Shown here in pieces: positions 7,978 to 17,353 of a DNA stretch of 64,000 nt. The translations under genes and the position numbers were made by a program. The notes under the pieces are model-generated. The model was not told the origin of the DNA, searched no databases, and saw only the letters and a list, made by a program, of their open reading frames with translations. The DNA comes from Rhodococcus qingshengii JCM 15477 (lineage in GTDB: Bacteria > Actinomycetota > Actinomycetes > Mycobacteriales > Mycobacteriaceae). The stretch lies in NCBI RefSeq assembly GCF_023221595.1, contig NZ_CP096563.1, positions 496,001-560,000 of the forward strand, written 5' to 3'. Numbering within the stretch: position 1 is the stretch's first letter; each line of letters begins with the position of its first letter.

Positions 7978-9458
7978 AGCTTCCCGAACATGTCGAAACG
8001 CTGATCGTCGGTGCCGGATTTGCCGGTATGGGCTTGGCCGCCAGAATGCTTCGCGACAATCGCGCTGCAGACGTCGTGTTGATCGAGCGTGGAGCTGACA
8101 TCGGCGGCACTTGGCGCGACAACACCTATCCAGGCTGTGCCTGTGACGTGCCGACGGCGTTGTACTCGTATTCTTTTGCACCGAGCGCCGATTGGAGTCA
8201 TACCTTTGCTCGTCAACCCGAGATCTACAACTATCTGAAGAAGGTGGCCGCAGACACCGGCATCGTGGAACGCGTAGTCCTGAACTGCGAACTCGAAGCT
8301 GCTGTGTGGGACGAGGATGCGGCGCTGTGGCGTATTCGGACATCTCGAGGGTCGTTGACGGCCAAAGCTCTGGTCGCCGCGACCGGAGCGTTGTCGACGC
8401 CCAAGATCCCGGATTTTCCCGGTCTCGACCAATTCTCCGGGACCACTTTCCATTCGGCGACGTGGAACCACGAACACGAACTGCGCGGTGAGCGCGTAGC
8501 CGTGATCGGAACGGGAGCGTCGGCGGTTCAGTTCGTTCCCGAAATTGCCGACCCTGCTGCCCATGTCACCGTGTTCCAGCGAACTCCGGCCTGGGTGATT
8601 CCGCGGATGGATCGCACCCTGCCTGCCGCACAGAAGGCCGTGTACTCGCGGATTCCCGTTACACAGAAGGTGATTCGAGGGTGGGTTTACGGCTTCCGCG
8701 AGCTACTCGGTGCCGCGATGTCGCACGCGACGTGGGTGCTGCCTGCCTTCGAGGCGGCCGCGCGCCTTCATCTGCGCAGACAGGTGAAAGATCCGGAGTT
8801 GCGCCGGAAACTGACTCCCGATTTCACGATCGGTTGCAAGCGCATGCTTCTGTCCAACGACTGGTTGCGCACCCTTGACCGCGCGGACGTGAGTCTGGTC
8901 GACAGTGGGCTCGTCTCGGTCACCGAAAACGGAGTGGTCGACGGAAGCGGCGTCGAGCACAAGGTCGACACCATCATCTTCGCCACGGGGTTCACGCCGA
9001 CGGAACCGCCTGTTGCGCATCTGATCACCGGAAAACGTGGCGAGACGCTGGCCGCACATTGGAACGGTAGTCCCAACGCGTACAAGGGTACTGCGGTCAG
9101 CGGGTTCCCGAATCTGTTCCTCATGTACGGTCCGAACACCAACCTCGGACACAGTTCGATCGTGTACATGCTCGAGTCCCAGGCCGAGTACGTCAACGAC
9201 GCCGTGAACACCATGAAGCGAGAGCGGATCGATGCCCTCGACGTGAACGAGACGGTGCAGGTGCACTACAACAAGGGAATTCAGCACGAGTTGCAGCACA
9301 CGGTGTGGAACAAGGGCGGATGCTCGAGTTGGTACATCGATCCGGAGGGGCGCAACTCGGTGCAGTGGCCGACGTTCACTTTCAAATTCCGTTCGCTGCT
9401 GGAGCATTTCGATCGGGAGAACTACTCCGCTCGCAAGATCGAAAGCGTCGAGGCATGA
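7974..9458 (+). CDS. Flavoprotein monooxygenase, Baeyer-Villiger type
   Basis: 494 residues. FAD site GAGFAG (13-18), NADPH Rossmann site GTGASA (179-184), and the fingerprint FSGTTFHSATWN at 154-165, which fits the FxGxxxHxxxW pattern of Baeyer-Villiger monooxygenases. These insert oxygen next to a ketone using NADPH and O2. The early motif GTWRDNTYPGCACDVP is typical of BVMOs acting on steroid or alicyclic ketones. The start GTG overlaps the TetR stop, and the stop overlaps the next ATG, so it is translated with them. Together with the ChoD-like oxidase it may oxidise a sterol-derived ketone; the substrate is inferred only. Confidence 0.9.
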   Translation: MKLPEHVETLIVGAGFAGMGLAARMLRDNRAADVVLIERGADIGGTWRDNTYPGCACDVPTALYSYSFAPSADWSHTFARQPEIYNYLKKVAADTGIVERVVLNCELEAAVWDEDAALWRIRTSRGSLTAKALVAATGALSTPKIPDFPGLDQFSGTTFHSATWNHEHELRGERVAVIGTGASAVQFVPEIADPAAHVTVFQRTPAWVIPRMDRTLPAAQKAVYSRIPVTQKVIRGWVYGFRELLGAAMSHATWVLPAFEAAARLHLRRQVKDPELRRKLTPDFTIGCKRMLLSNDWLRTLDRADVSLVDSGLVSVTENGVVDGSGVEHKVDTIIFATGFTPTEPPVAHLITGKRGETLAAHWNGSPNAYKGTAVSGFPNLFLMYGPNTNLGHSSIVYMLESQAEYVNDAVNTMKRERIDALDVNETVQVHYNKGIQHELQHTVWNKGGCSSWYIDPEGRNSVQWPTFTFKFRSLLEHFDRENYSARKIESVEA

Positions 9459-11170
9459 CCACTACGCACTACGACGTGGTGGTTATCGGTTCGGGATTCG
9501 GTGGCAGTGTCGCCGCTCTTCGCCTGACGGAGAAGGGCTACCGCGTCGGGGTGCTCGAAGCCGGTCGACGGTTTGCCGACGACGAGTTGCCTGAAACCAG
9601 TTGGAGACTTCGAAAGTACCTGTGGGCGCCGTGGATCGGATGTTATGGGGTTCAGCGCATCCATCTTCTTCCGGATGTGCTCGTGATGGCGGGGGCCGGC
9701 GTCGGAGGTGGGTCGTTGAACTACGCCAACACGTTGTATCAGCCACCCAATCGGTTCTTCGAAGACCGTCAGTGGGCGCACATCACTGACTGGCACGACG
9801 AACTGGCGCCGTACTACGACCAGGCCAAACGGATGTTGGGTGTTCGCACCAATCCGTCCTTCACTCCTGCCGATGCGGTGATGAAGGACGTAGCCGAAGA
9901 GATGGGCGTGGGGGAGACCTTCACGTCCACCCCCGTCGGTGTTTTCTTCGGGGAGGCAGGAGTTTCCGTGCCGGACCCGTTCTTCGGCGGAAAAGGACCC
10001 GAACGCACAGGTTGCACGGAATGCGGGGGATGTATGACCGGCTGCCGAGTCGGTGCGAAGAACACGCTGGTCAAGAACTACCTCCATCTCGCCGAGCAAG
10101 CGGGCGCCAGGGTTCATCCGCTCACGACCGTCACCGACCTTCGGCCGGCGGCAAGCGGTGGTTACCGCCTGCTCGCGAGGCGAACGGACGGCGTCCGCCG
10201 GCGAGAAGTTCGGTTCACCGCCGATCAGGTGGTGGTTGCCGCCGGAACGTACGGAACGGCGAGACTGCTGCTCGGTATGAAGGAATCCGGTGCCCTGCCG
10301 GGCCTGTCGGATACTCTCGGCACCGTCGTACGTACCAATTCCGAGGCCGTACTGGCCGCAACGTCGAAGTCGCGTCGACGGAACTTCACGCAGGGCGTAG
10401 CCATCACGTCGTCCTTTCACCCGGATGATCACACGCACATCGAGCCGGTGCGATACGGCAAGGGCAGCAATGCAATAGGACTTCTGCAGACCGTCCTGAG
10501 TGACGGCGGTGGGCGAACTCCCCGGGTGCTGAAGACTCTGGCAGTCGCGGCCCGACACCCAGGAGCGTTCTTGCGGTCGTTGTCGGTACGGAACTGGTCC
10601 GAGCGAACCGTCATCGCGCTGGTGATGCAGACCGACGACAACTCCCTCGAACTTTCCAAGAACACCAAACGATTCGGGCGCTCCCTCACCAGTAGACCGG
10701 GACCGGGCGATCCACCTCCTCAGTGGATTCCGCAGGGTCATACAGCCATTCGCAAGGTCGCCGAGAAGATCGACGGCGACCCGGGTGGTTCCATCGCCGA
10801 GATCGTGAACATCCCGATGACGGCACACTTTCTGGGTGGCTGCGCGATCGGTGACAGCGCGTCGAGTGGCGTCGTCGATCCGTATCTGCGTGCATACGGT
10901 CATGAGGGACTGCACGTCATGGACGGTTCGGTGGTGAGCGCAAATCTCGGAGTGAATCCTTCCCTGACCATCACTGCGCAGGCGGAACGAGCGTGCGCGA
11001 TGTGGCCGAACAAGGGTGGCGCGGACGCCCGCCCGAAGACCGGCGAGCCATACGTACGTATCGATCCGACTTTGCCGTCCGATCCGGTGGTGCCGACGCA
11101 TGCACCAGGCGCTTTGCGGCTTCCCCTGACCATTCGAGCTGAGAAGGTGTCCGATGTGGAGCGTGCCTGA
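9455..11170 (+). CDS. choD: GMC-type oxidoreductase, ChoD (cholesterol oxidase) family
   Basis: 571 residues from ATG 9455, overlapping the upstream stop by 4 bp. FAD-binding GSGFGGS lies at 12-18, followed by a long stretch close to what I recall of M. tuberculosis ChoD (Rv3409c): TEKGYRVGVLEAGRRF, AGAGVGGGSLNYANTLY, GCTECGGCMTGCRVGAKNTL, and near the C-terminus GVNPSLTITAQAERA. NIPMTAHFLGGC carries the catalytic His region. Annotated as cholesterol oxidase, though mycobacterial ChoD's activity on cholesterol is debated, so a sterol or other alcohol is the safer description. No signal peptide is seen. It sits between a BVMO and an ADC-fold gene in one operon. Confidence 0.9.
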   Translation: MTTTHYDVVVIGSGFGGSVAALRLTEKGYRVGVLEAGRRFADDELPETSWRLRKYLWAPWIGCYGVQRIHLLPDVLVMAGAGVGGGSLNYANTLYQPPNRFFEDRQWAHITDWHDELAPYYDQAKRMLGVRTNPSFTPADAVMKDVAEEMGVGETFTSTPVGVFFGEAGVSVPDPFFGGKGPERTGCTECGGCMTGCRVGAKNTLVKNYLHLAEQAGARVHPLTTVTDLRPAASGGYRLLARRTDGVRRREVRFTADQVVVAAGTYGTARLLLGMKESGALPGLSDTLGTVVRTNSEAVLAATSKSRRRNFTQGVAITSSFHPDDHTHIEPVRYGKGSNAIGLLQTVLSDGGGRTPRVLKTLAVAARHPGAFLRSLSVRNWSERTVIALVMQTDDNSLELSKNTKRFGRSLTSRPGPGDPPPQWIPQGHTAIRKVAEKIDGDPGGSIAEIVNIPMTAHFLGGCAIGDSASSGVVDPYLRAYGHEGLHVMDGSVVSANLGVNPSLTITAQAERACAMWPNKGGADARPKTGEPYVRIDPTLPSDPVVPTHAPGALRLPLTIRAEKVSDVERA

Positions 11171-11801
11171 ATCGACAAGTGACCGCGTCGACTGGCCGGT
11201 GAGTGATCCGCCGCCGTGGCCGGCTCGCGTTCGCGCGACACTGTGGTGGCACCGCAGTACGTCGGCGGCGCGGGAGCTCGGCCCGGATGGTCGAACGATT
11301 CCGATGACGGTGGCCATGATGGTGGACTACCTCGATTCGCCGGTCGGCCCGTATCGCGAGATCCTCGCCAGTCCGGTCTTGCATGCGCCAGGGAAACGGA
11401 TCGGGCCTATGCCGCGGATGGCGGTCCCTTTCATCGCGGTGGATTCGGAACCGTCGGTGCACGGTGGGCGAGTCCACTGGCAACTACCCAAGGTTCTGGC
11501 CGAGTTCGACGGAGACGTGCAGCAGAAATTCACTGCAACCGGCGACGGATGGCGGGTGCGTTCGGATACGCGGATGCTCGGGCCGCGTCTGCCGATTGCC
11601 GGGGCGTTGGGATTTGCGCAGCCGGAGTCCGGTGGAGGTCTGGCGATCGCGTCGGCAAGGCTGACGGGATCGTTCCGATACGCGCGCGTGAGCGTCGAGG
11701 CAGAGGGACAGACCCTGCCGGACTGGTTGGCTGCGGGCACCCATCACGGCGTCGTGATTCTGGGCGGAAAAATGACTACGGGAGCGGCCAGGCGTCGGTA
11801 A
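11154..11801 (+). CDS. Acetoacetate decarboxylase-fold protein
   Basis: 215 residues; ATG 11154 overlaps the choD-like gene by 17 bp. The pattern MVDYLDSPVGPYREIL, VPFIAVDSEPSVHGGRVHWQLPKVLAEF resembles the acetoacetate decarboxylase superfamily (Y.dSPVGpY.E, VDs, GR..W.lPK). I cannot place the catalytic Lys of true decarboxylases with confidence, and PK is the only candidate in the conserved block, so the activity may differ. It ends the TetR-BVMO-ChoD operon and is followed by a strong terminator. Confidence 0.6.
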   Translation: MWSVPESTSDRVDWPVSDPPPWPARVRATLWWHRSTSAARELGPDGRTIPMTVAMMVDYLDSPVGPYREILASPVLHAPGKRIGPMPRMAVPFIAVDSEPSVHGGRVHWQLPKVLAEFDGDVQQKFTATGDGWRVRSDTRMLGPRLPIAGALGFAQPESGGGLAIASARLTGSFRYARVSVEAEGQTLPDWLAAGTHHGVVILGGKMTTGAARRR

Positions 11802-11825
11802 CGGGGGTTTGACCTGCGAAAAAGC

Positions 11826-11863
11826 GACCAAGGCCGCCCGTCAGTGACCGGGCGGCCTTGGTC
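11826..11863 (+). terminator. Rho-independent-like hairpin after the choD operon
   Basis: A perfect 15-bp stem (GACCAAGGCCGCCCG with its complement) and an 8-base loop, 24 bp past the last stop. No long U-run follows, as is common in actinobacteria. Confidence 0.75.
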
Positions 11864-12052
11864 GTGTGGTGTGAAAGTCAGGTGTCGACGTCCCACAGGC
11901 GCCTCTCGGCGGGTGGTCGCTCGCAGCGACAAAAGGGGTGGGGCCCGGGGCTTGTTCGGACGCCGACAGGGTGTTCAACGGCGGTCTCCCCGGATTTGTT
12001 CCCGTCCTTGATATGTGACACCGGTCTCGATTCAACTTAGGCAATCCTTTTC

Positions 12053-12088
12053 TTGACTAATTCCAGAAAAGCGGCATACTGGGAAACA
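12053..12088 (+). promoter_or_regulatory. furA promoter, apparently leaderless
   Basis: TTGACT (12053-12058), a 16-bp spacer, CATACT (12075-12080), and the ATG 7 bp further on. The spacer ATTCCAGAAAAG resembles the AT-rich FurA-binding region I recall from mycobacterial furA promoters, where the transcript also starts at the start codon. Redox- and iron-dependent autorepression is therefore likely. Confidence 0.6.
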
Positions 12089-12642
12089 TGCGAGACGGAG
12101 AGCATGACTTCGACCCCCGAGCGCAATTGCGCGCCGTCGGGTTGAGGGTCACTGCTCCGCGCCTCGCCGTGCTGGATGCGGTTACAGCCCAACCGCATTC
12201 AGACGCCGATTCTGTTGCAGCACTCGTGCGGCAGCAGCTCGGATCGGTATCCACACAGGCCGTTTACGACGTGCTGAAGGCATGCGTGAACGCAGGATTG
12301 CTGCGACGCATCGAGCCGGCGGGTTCGCCCGCACGGTTCGAGACGAGGACTGGTGACAACCACCATCACCTCGTCTGTCGCGGCTGCGGCAAGGTCGTCG
12401 ACGTCGATTGTGTTGTCGGCCAAGCTCCCTGCCTCGAACCTTCCGATAATCACGGCTTCGAAATCGACGAAGCCGAGGTCGTGTTCTGGGGCCGTTGCGA
12501 AGATTGCCTGAAGAATTCTGCCGAATCCGACACCGAGTCGGACGCGGTCTCGCAGAATCGAATTGATGCGTCCAGAACCTCCGAGTCAGCCACCTCGCAT
12601 GCAGCCCATGCGTTCGACTCGGATGCAGCCCCGCTCCTCTGA
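12088..12642 (+). CDS. furA: FurA-type ferric uptake/peroxide regulator
   Basis: 184 residues. The N-terminal winged helix reads [15 protein letters not shown] and [33 protein letters not shown]. Metal sites follow: [17 protein letters not shown] with Cys97/Cys100, and CEDC (137-140). FurA proteins sense peroxide or iron and repress the adjacent catalase gene. This one carries an unusual 40-residue Ser/Asp-rich tail after Cys140 that does not look folded. It is 31 bp ahead of katA in the same direction and is probably co-transcribed with it. In mycobacteria the partner is katG; here it is a monofunctional catalase, as in the Streptomyces CatR-CatA arrangement. Confidence 0.9.
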   Translation: MRDGEHDFDPRAQLRAVGLRVTAPRLAVLDAVTAQPHSDADSVAALVRQQLGSVSTQAVYDVLKACVNAGLLRRIEPAGSPARFETRTGDNHHHLVCRGCGKVVDVDCVVGQAPCLEPSDNHGFEIDEAEVVFWGRCEDCLKNSAESDTESDAVSQNRIDASRTSESATSHAAHAFDSDAAPLL

Positions 12643-12673
12643 CGCCCAGCCCACAACGCTAGGAGGCTTCGCC

Positions 12674-14125
12674 ATGACCAAGCCCACCACCAACAATTTC
12701 GGTATCGCGGTCGCAAGTGATGACGAATCGCTGACCGCGGGTATTCAGGGGCCGGTGCTCCTTCACGACCACTACCTGATCGAGAAGCTCGCGCAGTTCA
12801 ACCGCGAGCGTGTCCCGGAGCGCATCGTCCACGCCAAGGGCGGCGGCGCTTTCGGTGAACTCGTCATCACACACGACGTCAGCAAGTACACCAAGGCCGC
12901 GTTCCTGCAGCCGGGTAAGAAGACCGAGTCCCTCGTCCGCTTCTCCACCGTCGCCGGTGAGCAGGGCAGCCCGGACACCTGGCGCGATCCGCGCGGTTTT
13001 GCGATGAAGTTCTACACCGAAGAGGGAAACTACGACCTCGTCGGCAACAACACCCCGGTGTTCTTCATCAAGGACGCCATCAAGTTCCCCGACTTCATTC
13101 GTTCGCAGAAGCGACTGCCCGGCTCCGGTCTTCGTGACCACGACATGCAGTGGGACTTCTGGACTCTGCGTCCCGAGACCGCTCACCAGGTGACCTGGCT
13201 GATGGGTGACCGCGGTATCCCGAAGACCTGGCGCAACATGGACGGCTTCGGATCGCACACCTACCAGTGGGTCAACGCTGCGGGTGAACGCTTCTGGGTG
13301 AAGTACCACTTCAAGACCGATCAGGGCATCGAGTTCCTGACGCAGGCCGAAGCAGACAGCCTCGCCGGTAGCGATCCCGACTACCACCGCGCGGATCTGT
13401 ACAACGCCATCGAGGCCGGTAATTTCCCGAGCTGGACACTCAAGGTTCAGATCATGCCGGTCGACGAGGCCGAAGGCTACCGCTTCAACCCGTTCGACCT
13501 CACCAAGGTCTGGTCCCAGAAGGACTACCCACTGATCGAGGTCGGCAAGTGGACGCTGAACCGCAACCCGGAGAACTTCTTCGCGCAGATCGAGCAGGCT
13601 TCGTTCGAGCCGTCGAACGTGGTGCCCGGCATCGGATTCAGCCCGGACAAGATGCTTCTCGGCCGCGTCTTCTCCTACGCCGACGCACATCGTTACCGCA
13701 TCGGCACCAACTACGCCGACCTGCCGGTCAATGCCCCGAAGAACGAGGTGAACTCCTACTCCAAGGAGGGCGCCATGCGTTACAGCTTCAATTCCCCGTC
13801 GACGCCGGTGTACGCACCGAACTCGTACGGCGGACCGCATGCCGATCCGTCGGTTGCCGGTGACGAAGGACTGTGGGCGTTCGACGGCAAGGCAGTGCGC
13901 GCCGGATACATCGAGCACGCCGAGGACGGCGACTTCACGCAGGCCGGAACGCTGGTCCGTGAAGTTCTCGACGACGCAGCTCGTGAGCGCCTGGTGAGCA
14001 ACATCGTCGGCCACGCCCTTGCCGGCGTCAGTGAGGAAGTTCTGTTGCGCGTCTTCGAGTACTGGAAGAACGTCGACGCAGATTTGGGCAAGCGCGTCGA
14101 AGAAGGTGTACGCGCAGGTCAGTGA
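12674..14125 (+). CDS. katA: Monofunctional haem catalase
   Basis: 483 residues, a small-subunit (clade 3) catalase by length. ATG 12674 follows AGGAGG at 12661-12666; an in-frame start at 12563 inside furA is rejected. The distal-pocket His53 sits in [12 protein letters not shown], the catalytic Asn is in [11 protein letters not shown] (about 126), and the proximal haem-ligand Tyr is in [14 protein letters not shown] (near 336). It disproportionates hydrogen peroxide in the cytoplasm. FurA upstream probably derepresses it during peroxide stress. A hairpin terminator lies 37 bp downstream. Confidence 0.97.
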   Translation: MTKPTTNNFGIAVASDDESLTAGIQGPVLLHDHYLIEKLAQFNRERVPERIVHAKGGGAFGELVITHDVSKYTKAAFLQPGKKTESLVRFSTVAGEQGSPDTWRDPRGFAMKFYTEEGNYDLVGNNTPVFFIKDAIKFPDFIRSQKRLPGSGLRDHDMQWDFWTLRPETAHQVTWLMGDRGIPKTWRNMDGFGSHTYQWVNAAGERFWVKYHFKTDQGIEFLTQAEADSLAGSDPDYHRADLYNAIEAGNFPSWTLKVQIMPVDEAEGYRFNPFDLTKVWSQKDYPLIEVGKWTLNRNPENFFAQIEQASFEPSNVVPGIGFSPDKMLLGRVFSYADAHRYRIGTNYADLPVNAPKNEVNSYSKEGAMRYSFNSPSTPVYAPNSYGGPHADPSVAGDEGLWAFDGKAVRAGYIEHAEDGDFTQAGTLVREVLDDAARERLVSNIVGHALAGVSEEVLLRVFEYWKNVDADLGKRVEEGVRAGQ

Positions 14126-14161
14126 CCCGCTGACATGAGCATCGCCTAGGTCGACCGAATG

Positions 14162-14201
14162 CGGACCGCTGCAAGGGAAATCACTTCCCGGCAGCGGTCC
14201 G
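14162..14201 (+). terminator. katA terminator hairpin
   Basis: 11-bp perfect outer stem CGGACCGCTGC/GCAGCGGTCCG with an inner GGGAA/TTCCC pairing, followed by TTTCC. Confidence 0.7.
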
Positions 14202-14216
14202 TTTCCGTCTACCCAA

Positions 14217-14276
14217 CTACAGAAGCGCAAACCAATAGACGAAGCATGCGAGAAGGAATACAACGACTGACTCCAT
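14217..14276 (-). CDS. Possible 19-residue hydrophobic miniprotein
   Basis: ATG 14276 to a stop at 14217 on the minus strand gives MESVVVFLLACFVYWFALL, one membrane-length hydrophobic helix after Met-Glu-Ser. A purine-rich AGGGGTG lies 6 bp before the ATG and could act as a ribosome site. It is alone between katA and the HAD gene. Such short hydrophobic frames occur by chance, so this is a candidate only; function unknown. Confidence 0.3.
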   Translation of the reverse strand: MESVVVFLLACFVYWFALL

Positions 14277-14394
14277 GACGACACCCCTGTTCGACGTTCA
14301 CTTCTGCTGTTCGCACTCTCCATGATCCGCTTCTCGAGCTGAGAATGCTCGGGGCACAAGTTTCGCGAACCGAGGTGTTGGGCAGTCAATTCCC

Positions 14395-15081
14395 ATGGCA
14401 ATAGGTGCGGTTCTCTTCGACATCGACGGAACGCTCGTCGATTCCAACTATCTGCACGTAGAAGCGTGGTCGCGAGCTTTCTTCGAGGTAGGTCGCCCGG
14501 TCGACGCGTGGCGGGTACACCGCAGCATCGGCATGGACGGAGACCAACTACTGGAGTCCTTGCTCGGCGAAGACATCGACGGGTGCGGACCGCGAGCCAA
14601 AGAACTTCACACCACGTACTACCGGCAGTCGGCCGACCGTCTCCGAGTACTGCCGGGAGCGCGCGAGTTGATCCGCCGAGTTCACTCGCTCGGACTGCAC
14701 GTGGTGCTCGCTACCTCGGCGCCGGACGACGAACTGAAGTTGCTACGCCGGACGCTCGACATCGACGAAATGATCTACGCCGCCACCTCTTCGGAATCCG
14801 TCGACGAGGCCAAACCTGATCCGGACCTGATCGAGGTCGCGCTCGCGAAGGCAGGTGTCGACGCGGGCGATGCGGTCATGGTCGGGGATGCCGTCTGGGA
14901 CATGAAGGCGGCGACATGGGCGGGCGTTGTGGCTGTGGGAGTGCGCAGCGGCGGCATGTCGACCGACGAACTCGAAGGTGCGGGTGCGGCTGCCGTGTAC
15001 GACGACGCCCGCGACCTCCTCGACCACCTCGACGGCAGTGTGATTTCCGAACTCGTTTCAGGCCTAGATACCGGGAGTTGA
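14395..15081 (+). CDS. HAD-superfamily phosphatase (PGPase/beta-PGM-like)
   Basis: 228 residues with all four HAD motifs: DIDGTLVDS (nucleophile Asp9, general acid Asp11), ATSAP, a Lys in DEAKPDPD, and VGDAVWDMKAA. The helical cap lies between motifs I and II (roughly 15-85), which marks it as a subfamily IA phosphatase acting on a small phosphorylated metabolite. The substrate cannot be named. It ends 6 bp before the F420 oxidoreductase ATG and is probably co-transcribed with it. Confidence 0.85.
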   Translation: MAIGAVLFDIDGTLVDSNYLHVEAWSRAFFEVGRPVDAWRVHRSIGMDGDQLLESLLGEDIDGCGPRAKELHTTYYRQSADRLRVLPGARELIRRVHSLGLHVVLATSAPDDELKLLRRTLDIDEMIYAATSSESVDEAKPDPDLIEVALAKAGVDAGDAVMVGDAVWDMKAATWAGVVAVGVRSGGMSTDELEGAGAAAVYDDARDLLDHLDGSVISELVSGLDTGS

Positions 15082-15087
15082 TCAGTG

Positions 15088-16077
15088 ATGGCACGATTCG
15101 GCTACACCTTGATGACGGAGCAGGCAGGTCCGAAAGAACTGGTTCGCCATGCAGTTCGGGCCGAAGAAGTCGGCTTCGACTTCGAAGTGATGAGTGATCA
15201 CTACTCGCCGTGGCTGACCGAGCAGGGGCATGCACCCTACGCCTGGTCGGTGCTGGGGGCAGTCGCCCACGCCACCGAGCGAGTCGGTTTGATGACGTAC
15301 GTGACTTGTCCGACCGTGAGGTACCACCCCGCCGTCGTCGCTCAGAAAGCTGCGACGATCCAGATCCTCGCGGACGGACGCTTCACCCTGGGATTGGGAA
15401 GTGGCGAGAGCCTGAACGAGCATGTGGTCGGCGAGGGTTGGCCGTCCATCGACACCCGCCAGGACATGCTGCAGGAGGCGGTGAGCATCATTCGCGCACT
15501 GCTCGCCGGAGATCTGGTGAGCTGGAAGGGGGAGTACTTCGACGTCCAGTCCGCCAGGATCTGGGATCTCCCCGAGAACCCGGTTCCGCTGGCGCTGGCC
15601 ATGTCCGGAGACAAGTCCGTCGAGCGTTTCGGTCCGATGGCCGACGATCTGATTGCCGTGCAACCGGATTCGGAGCTAGTGCACTTGTGGAAGCACGTGC
15701 ACGGCCGAGCATACGGATTGGCTCCCGCAGGCCGGACCATCGGTCAGATTCCGATCTCGTGGGACCCTGATCGCGACACGGCAATTGCACGAGCTCATCA
15801 GCAGTTCCGGTGGTTCGGCGGAGGGTGGTCCGTGAACTCCGAACTGCCGACGCCGGCGAGCTTCTCGGGTGCGACTCAGTTCGTGCGCAAAGAGGATGTA
15901 GCTGAAAGCATTCCGTGTGGTCCCGATCTCGATGTGATCGTCGAAGCGGTCAAGGCATACACGGACGCCGGATTCACCGATGTGGCACTGGTACAGATCG
16001 GTGGAGATACCCAAGACCGATTCTTCGACGAGGCGGCCAAGCCGCTGCTCGAGGCTCTGCACGTCGAATTGGGTTGA
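15088..16077 (+). CDS. LLM-class F420-dependent oxidoreductase (G6PDH-like)
   Basis: 329 residues; ATG 15088 is preferred to the adjacent GTG 15085, with GGGAG about 10 bp upstream. The luciferase-like barrel is plain: GYTLMTEQAG, FDFEVMSDHYSPWL, THE RVGLMTYVTCPTVRYHPAVVAQ-type F420 contacts split over residues 70-95, ILADGRFTLGLGSGESLNEHV. This matches the branch that includes F420-dependent glucose-6-phosphate dehydrogenase relatives (TIGR03557-like), but the substrate is open. Its last 104 bp overlap the 3' end of prrB on the other strand. Confidence 0.85.
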   Translation: MARFGYTLMTEQAGPKELVRHAVRAEEVGFDFEVMSDHYSPWLTEQGHAPYAWSVLGAVAHATERVGLMTYVTCPTVRYHPAVVAQKAATIQILADGRFTLGLGSGESLNEHVVGEGWPSIDTRQDMLQEAVSIIRALLAGDLVSWKGEYFDVQSARIWDLPENPVPLALAMSGDKSVERFGPMADDLIAVQPDSELVHLWKHVHGRAYGLAPAGRTIGQIPISWDPDRDTAIARAHQQFRWFGGGWSVNSELPTPASFSGATQFVRKEDVAESIPCGPDLDVIVEAVKAYTDAGFTDVALVQIGGDTQDRFFDEAAKPLLEALHVELG

Positions 16078-17353
16078 TCGAGAAGATCAATCGAGTTCCG
16101 CCGAGTGGGCTCTTGTCGAGTCGCGCGCTACCGCCGTGCAGCCTCGCCTGCTGCGCGACGAGGGCCAGTCCCAAACCGCTTCCGGCGTCGCCCGCACCGG
16201 TACCACGAACGAATCTCTCGAACATCGCTTCGCGTTCCGAAGGCGCGATCACGGTGCCGTTGTCGTCGACGAATACCGTCGCCGAACCCGTCGCCGCCCC
16301 TGATCGGACAGTGATCTCGACTTCGTCGGCATTGCCGTGCCGAACGGAATTGGTGACGGCGTTGGTCAGCACCAGACGGATACCCGCGGGAAAGGCCTGA
16401 ACCGAAAGTTCTTCCGGTGCTTTCAAACGAACGTCGACCTGCGGGTGCAGACGGCCTGCGTCAGCGACGGCGCGATCGGCAACCTCCACGAGATCGACGT
16501 CGGCACAATCCTCGGGATCGGCCACGTCACCCAGGGCTAGAGTCTCGAGGTCGGTCAGGGTGCGCTCGATCTGGCGCTGCGCCTCCAACAATTCGCCGGA
16601 CAGTTCGCGCCGTTGGCTTTCCGTGAGATCGAGTGTTGCGAGAACTTCGAGATCGGTACGCATCGACGTGAGAGGTGTGCGCAGTTCGTGGGCGGAGACG
16701 CGAGCGAAATCGCGTGCCGACTCCAACGCCTCCTCGGTGCGGCTTCGATCGCTTTCGATGCGACTGAGCATGCTGTGGATTGCCTCCGACAGTTCTTCGG
16801 CTTCTCGCGTTCCACGTACCGACGGTGCCCGGCGCGAGAGTCCGTCGACGTCGAGGTTGTTGCCGATCGAACTGGTGGTCTCGGTCAATTGCTGTAGTGG
16901 CCGGACGGCTCGGCCGGTGAGGAACCAACCGAGCCCGGCCGCGGCAAGGATGGCGACCACTGCTGCAGCGGCCACTTGGAACTGCTGCTCACGGATTGCC
17001 TGGGTCAGTGGGTCTTCGGGGATGCTGACGGCCAGTGCGGCGCCGCTGTCGCCGGGCACCAGAACATCACGACTGCGAACATCGGTGGTAGCCAAGGCGC
17101 TGACGGTCGCGGCGTTGAATCCGGGGCTGACCACGGATGGTTCTGTTGTTGCAGTTGGTGTTTCGATGAATAGCGGGCTCGGCGCACTCGCCGCGACGCC
17201 CAGGGTGACGGAATCGAGAGTGCGTTCGAGTTGTTCGGATCCGTTGACACGCAGAAAGACCGCGAACGCAATTCCGATCGCGGCAATCACGATTCCGGCG
17301 GCCAGGCCCGAGGCGATGGCTACGCGAGTCTGAAGTGACAGCGGCCGCTTCAT
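15974..17353 (-). CDS. prrB: PrrB-like sensor histidine kinase
   Basis: 459 residues: a membrane segment at about 12-34, an extracytoplasmic loop to about 125, a second segment at 126-147, a HAMP-like linker, the H-box [15 protein letters not shown] (His222), the N box [19 protein letters not shown] and [18 protein letters not shown]. It overlaps prrA by 4 bp. The last 33 residues (after GGTRLIFSI) lie past the ATPase fold and are encoded opposite the F420 gene, giving a 104-bp convergent overlap. M. tuberculosis PrrB, as I recall, ends right after the equivalent strand. Autophosphorylates and hands phosphate to PrrA. Confidence 0.9.
   Translation of the reverse strand: MKRPLSLQTRVAIASGLAAGIVIAAIGIAFAVFLRVNGSEQLERTLDSVTLGVAASAPSPLFIETPTATTEPSVVSPGFNAATVSALATTDVRSRDVLVPGDSGAALAVSIPEDPLTQAIREQQFQVAAAAVVAILAAAGLGWFLTGRAVRPLQQLTETTSSIGNNLDVDGLSRRAPSVRGTREAEELSEAIHSMLSRIESDRSRTEEALESARDFARVSAHELRTPLTSMRTDLEVLATLDLTESQRRELSGELLEAQRQIERTLTDLETLALGDVADPEDCADVDLVEVADRAVADAGRLHPQVDVRLKAPEELSVQAFPAGIRLVLTNAVTNSVRHGNADEVEITVRSGAATGSATVFVDDNGTVIAPSEREAMFERFVRGTGAGDAGSGLGLALVAQQARLHGGSARLDKSPLGGTRLIFSINPIRRAEPRAAAWPPRRRIGLGYLHRSVPVPHR

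Noticed and set aside
9305..9454. 50-residue N-terminal extension of the choD-like protein
   Set aside because: Overlaps the BVMO gene; the Rossmann motif begins right after ATG 9455.
9422..11317. 631-residue minus-strand frame
   Set aside because: Opposite the choD-like gene, which has full family motifs.
12659..14401. 580-residue open frame on the minus strand
   Set aside because: Lies opposite katA; an antisense shadow of high-GC coding, and no family pattern.
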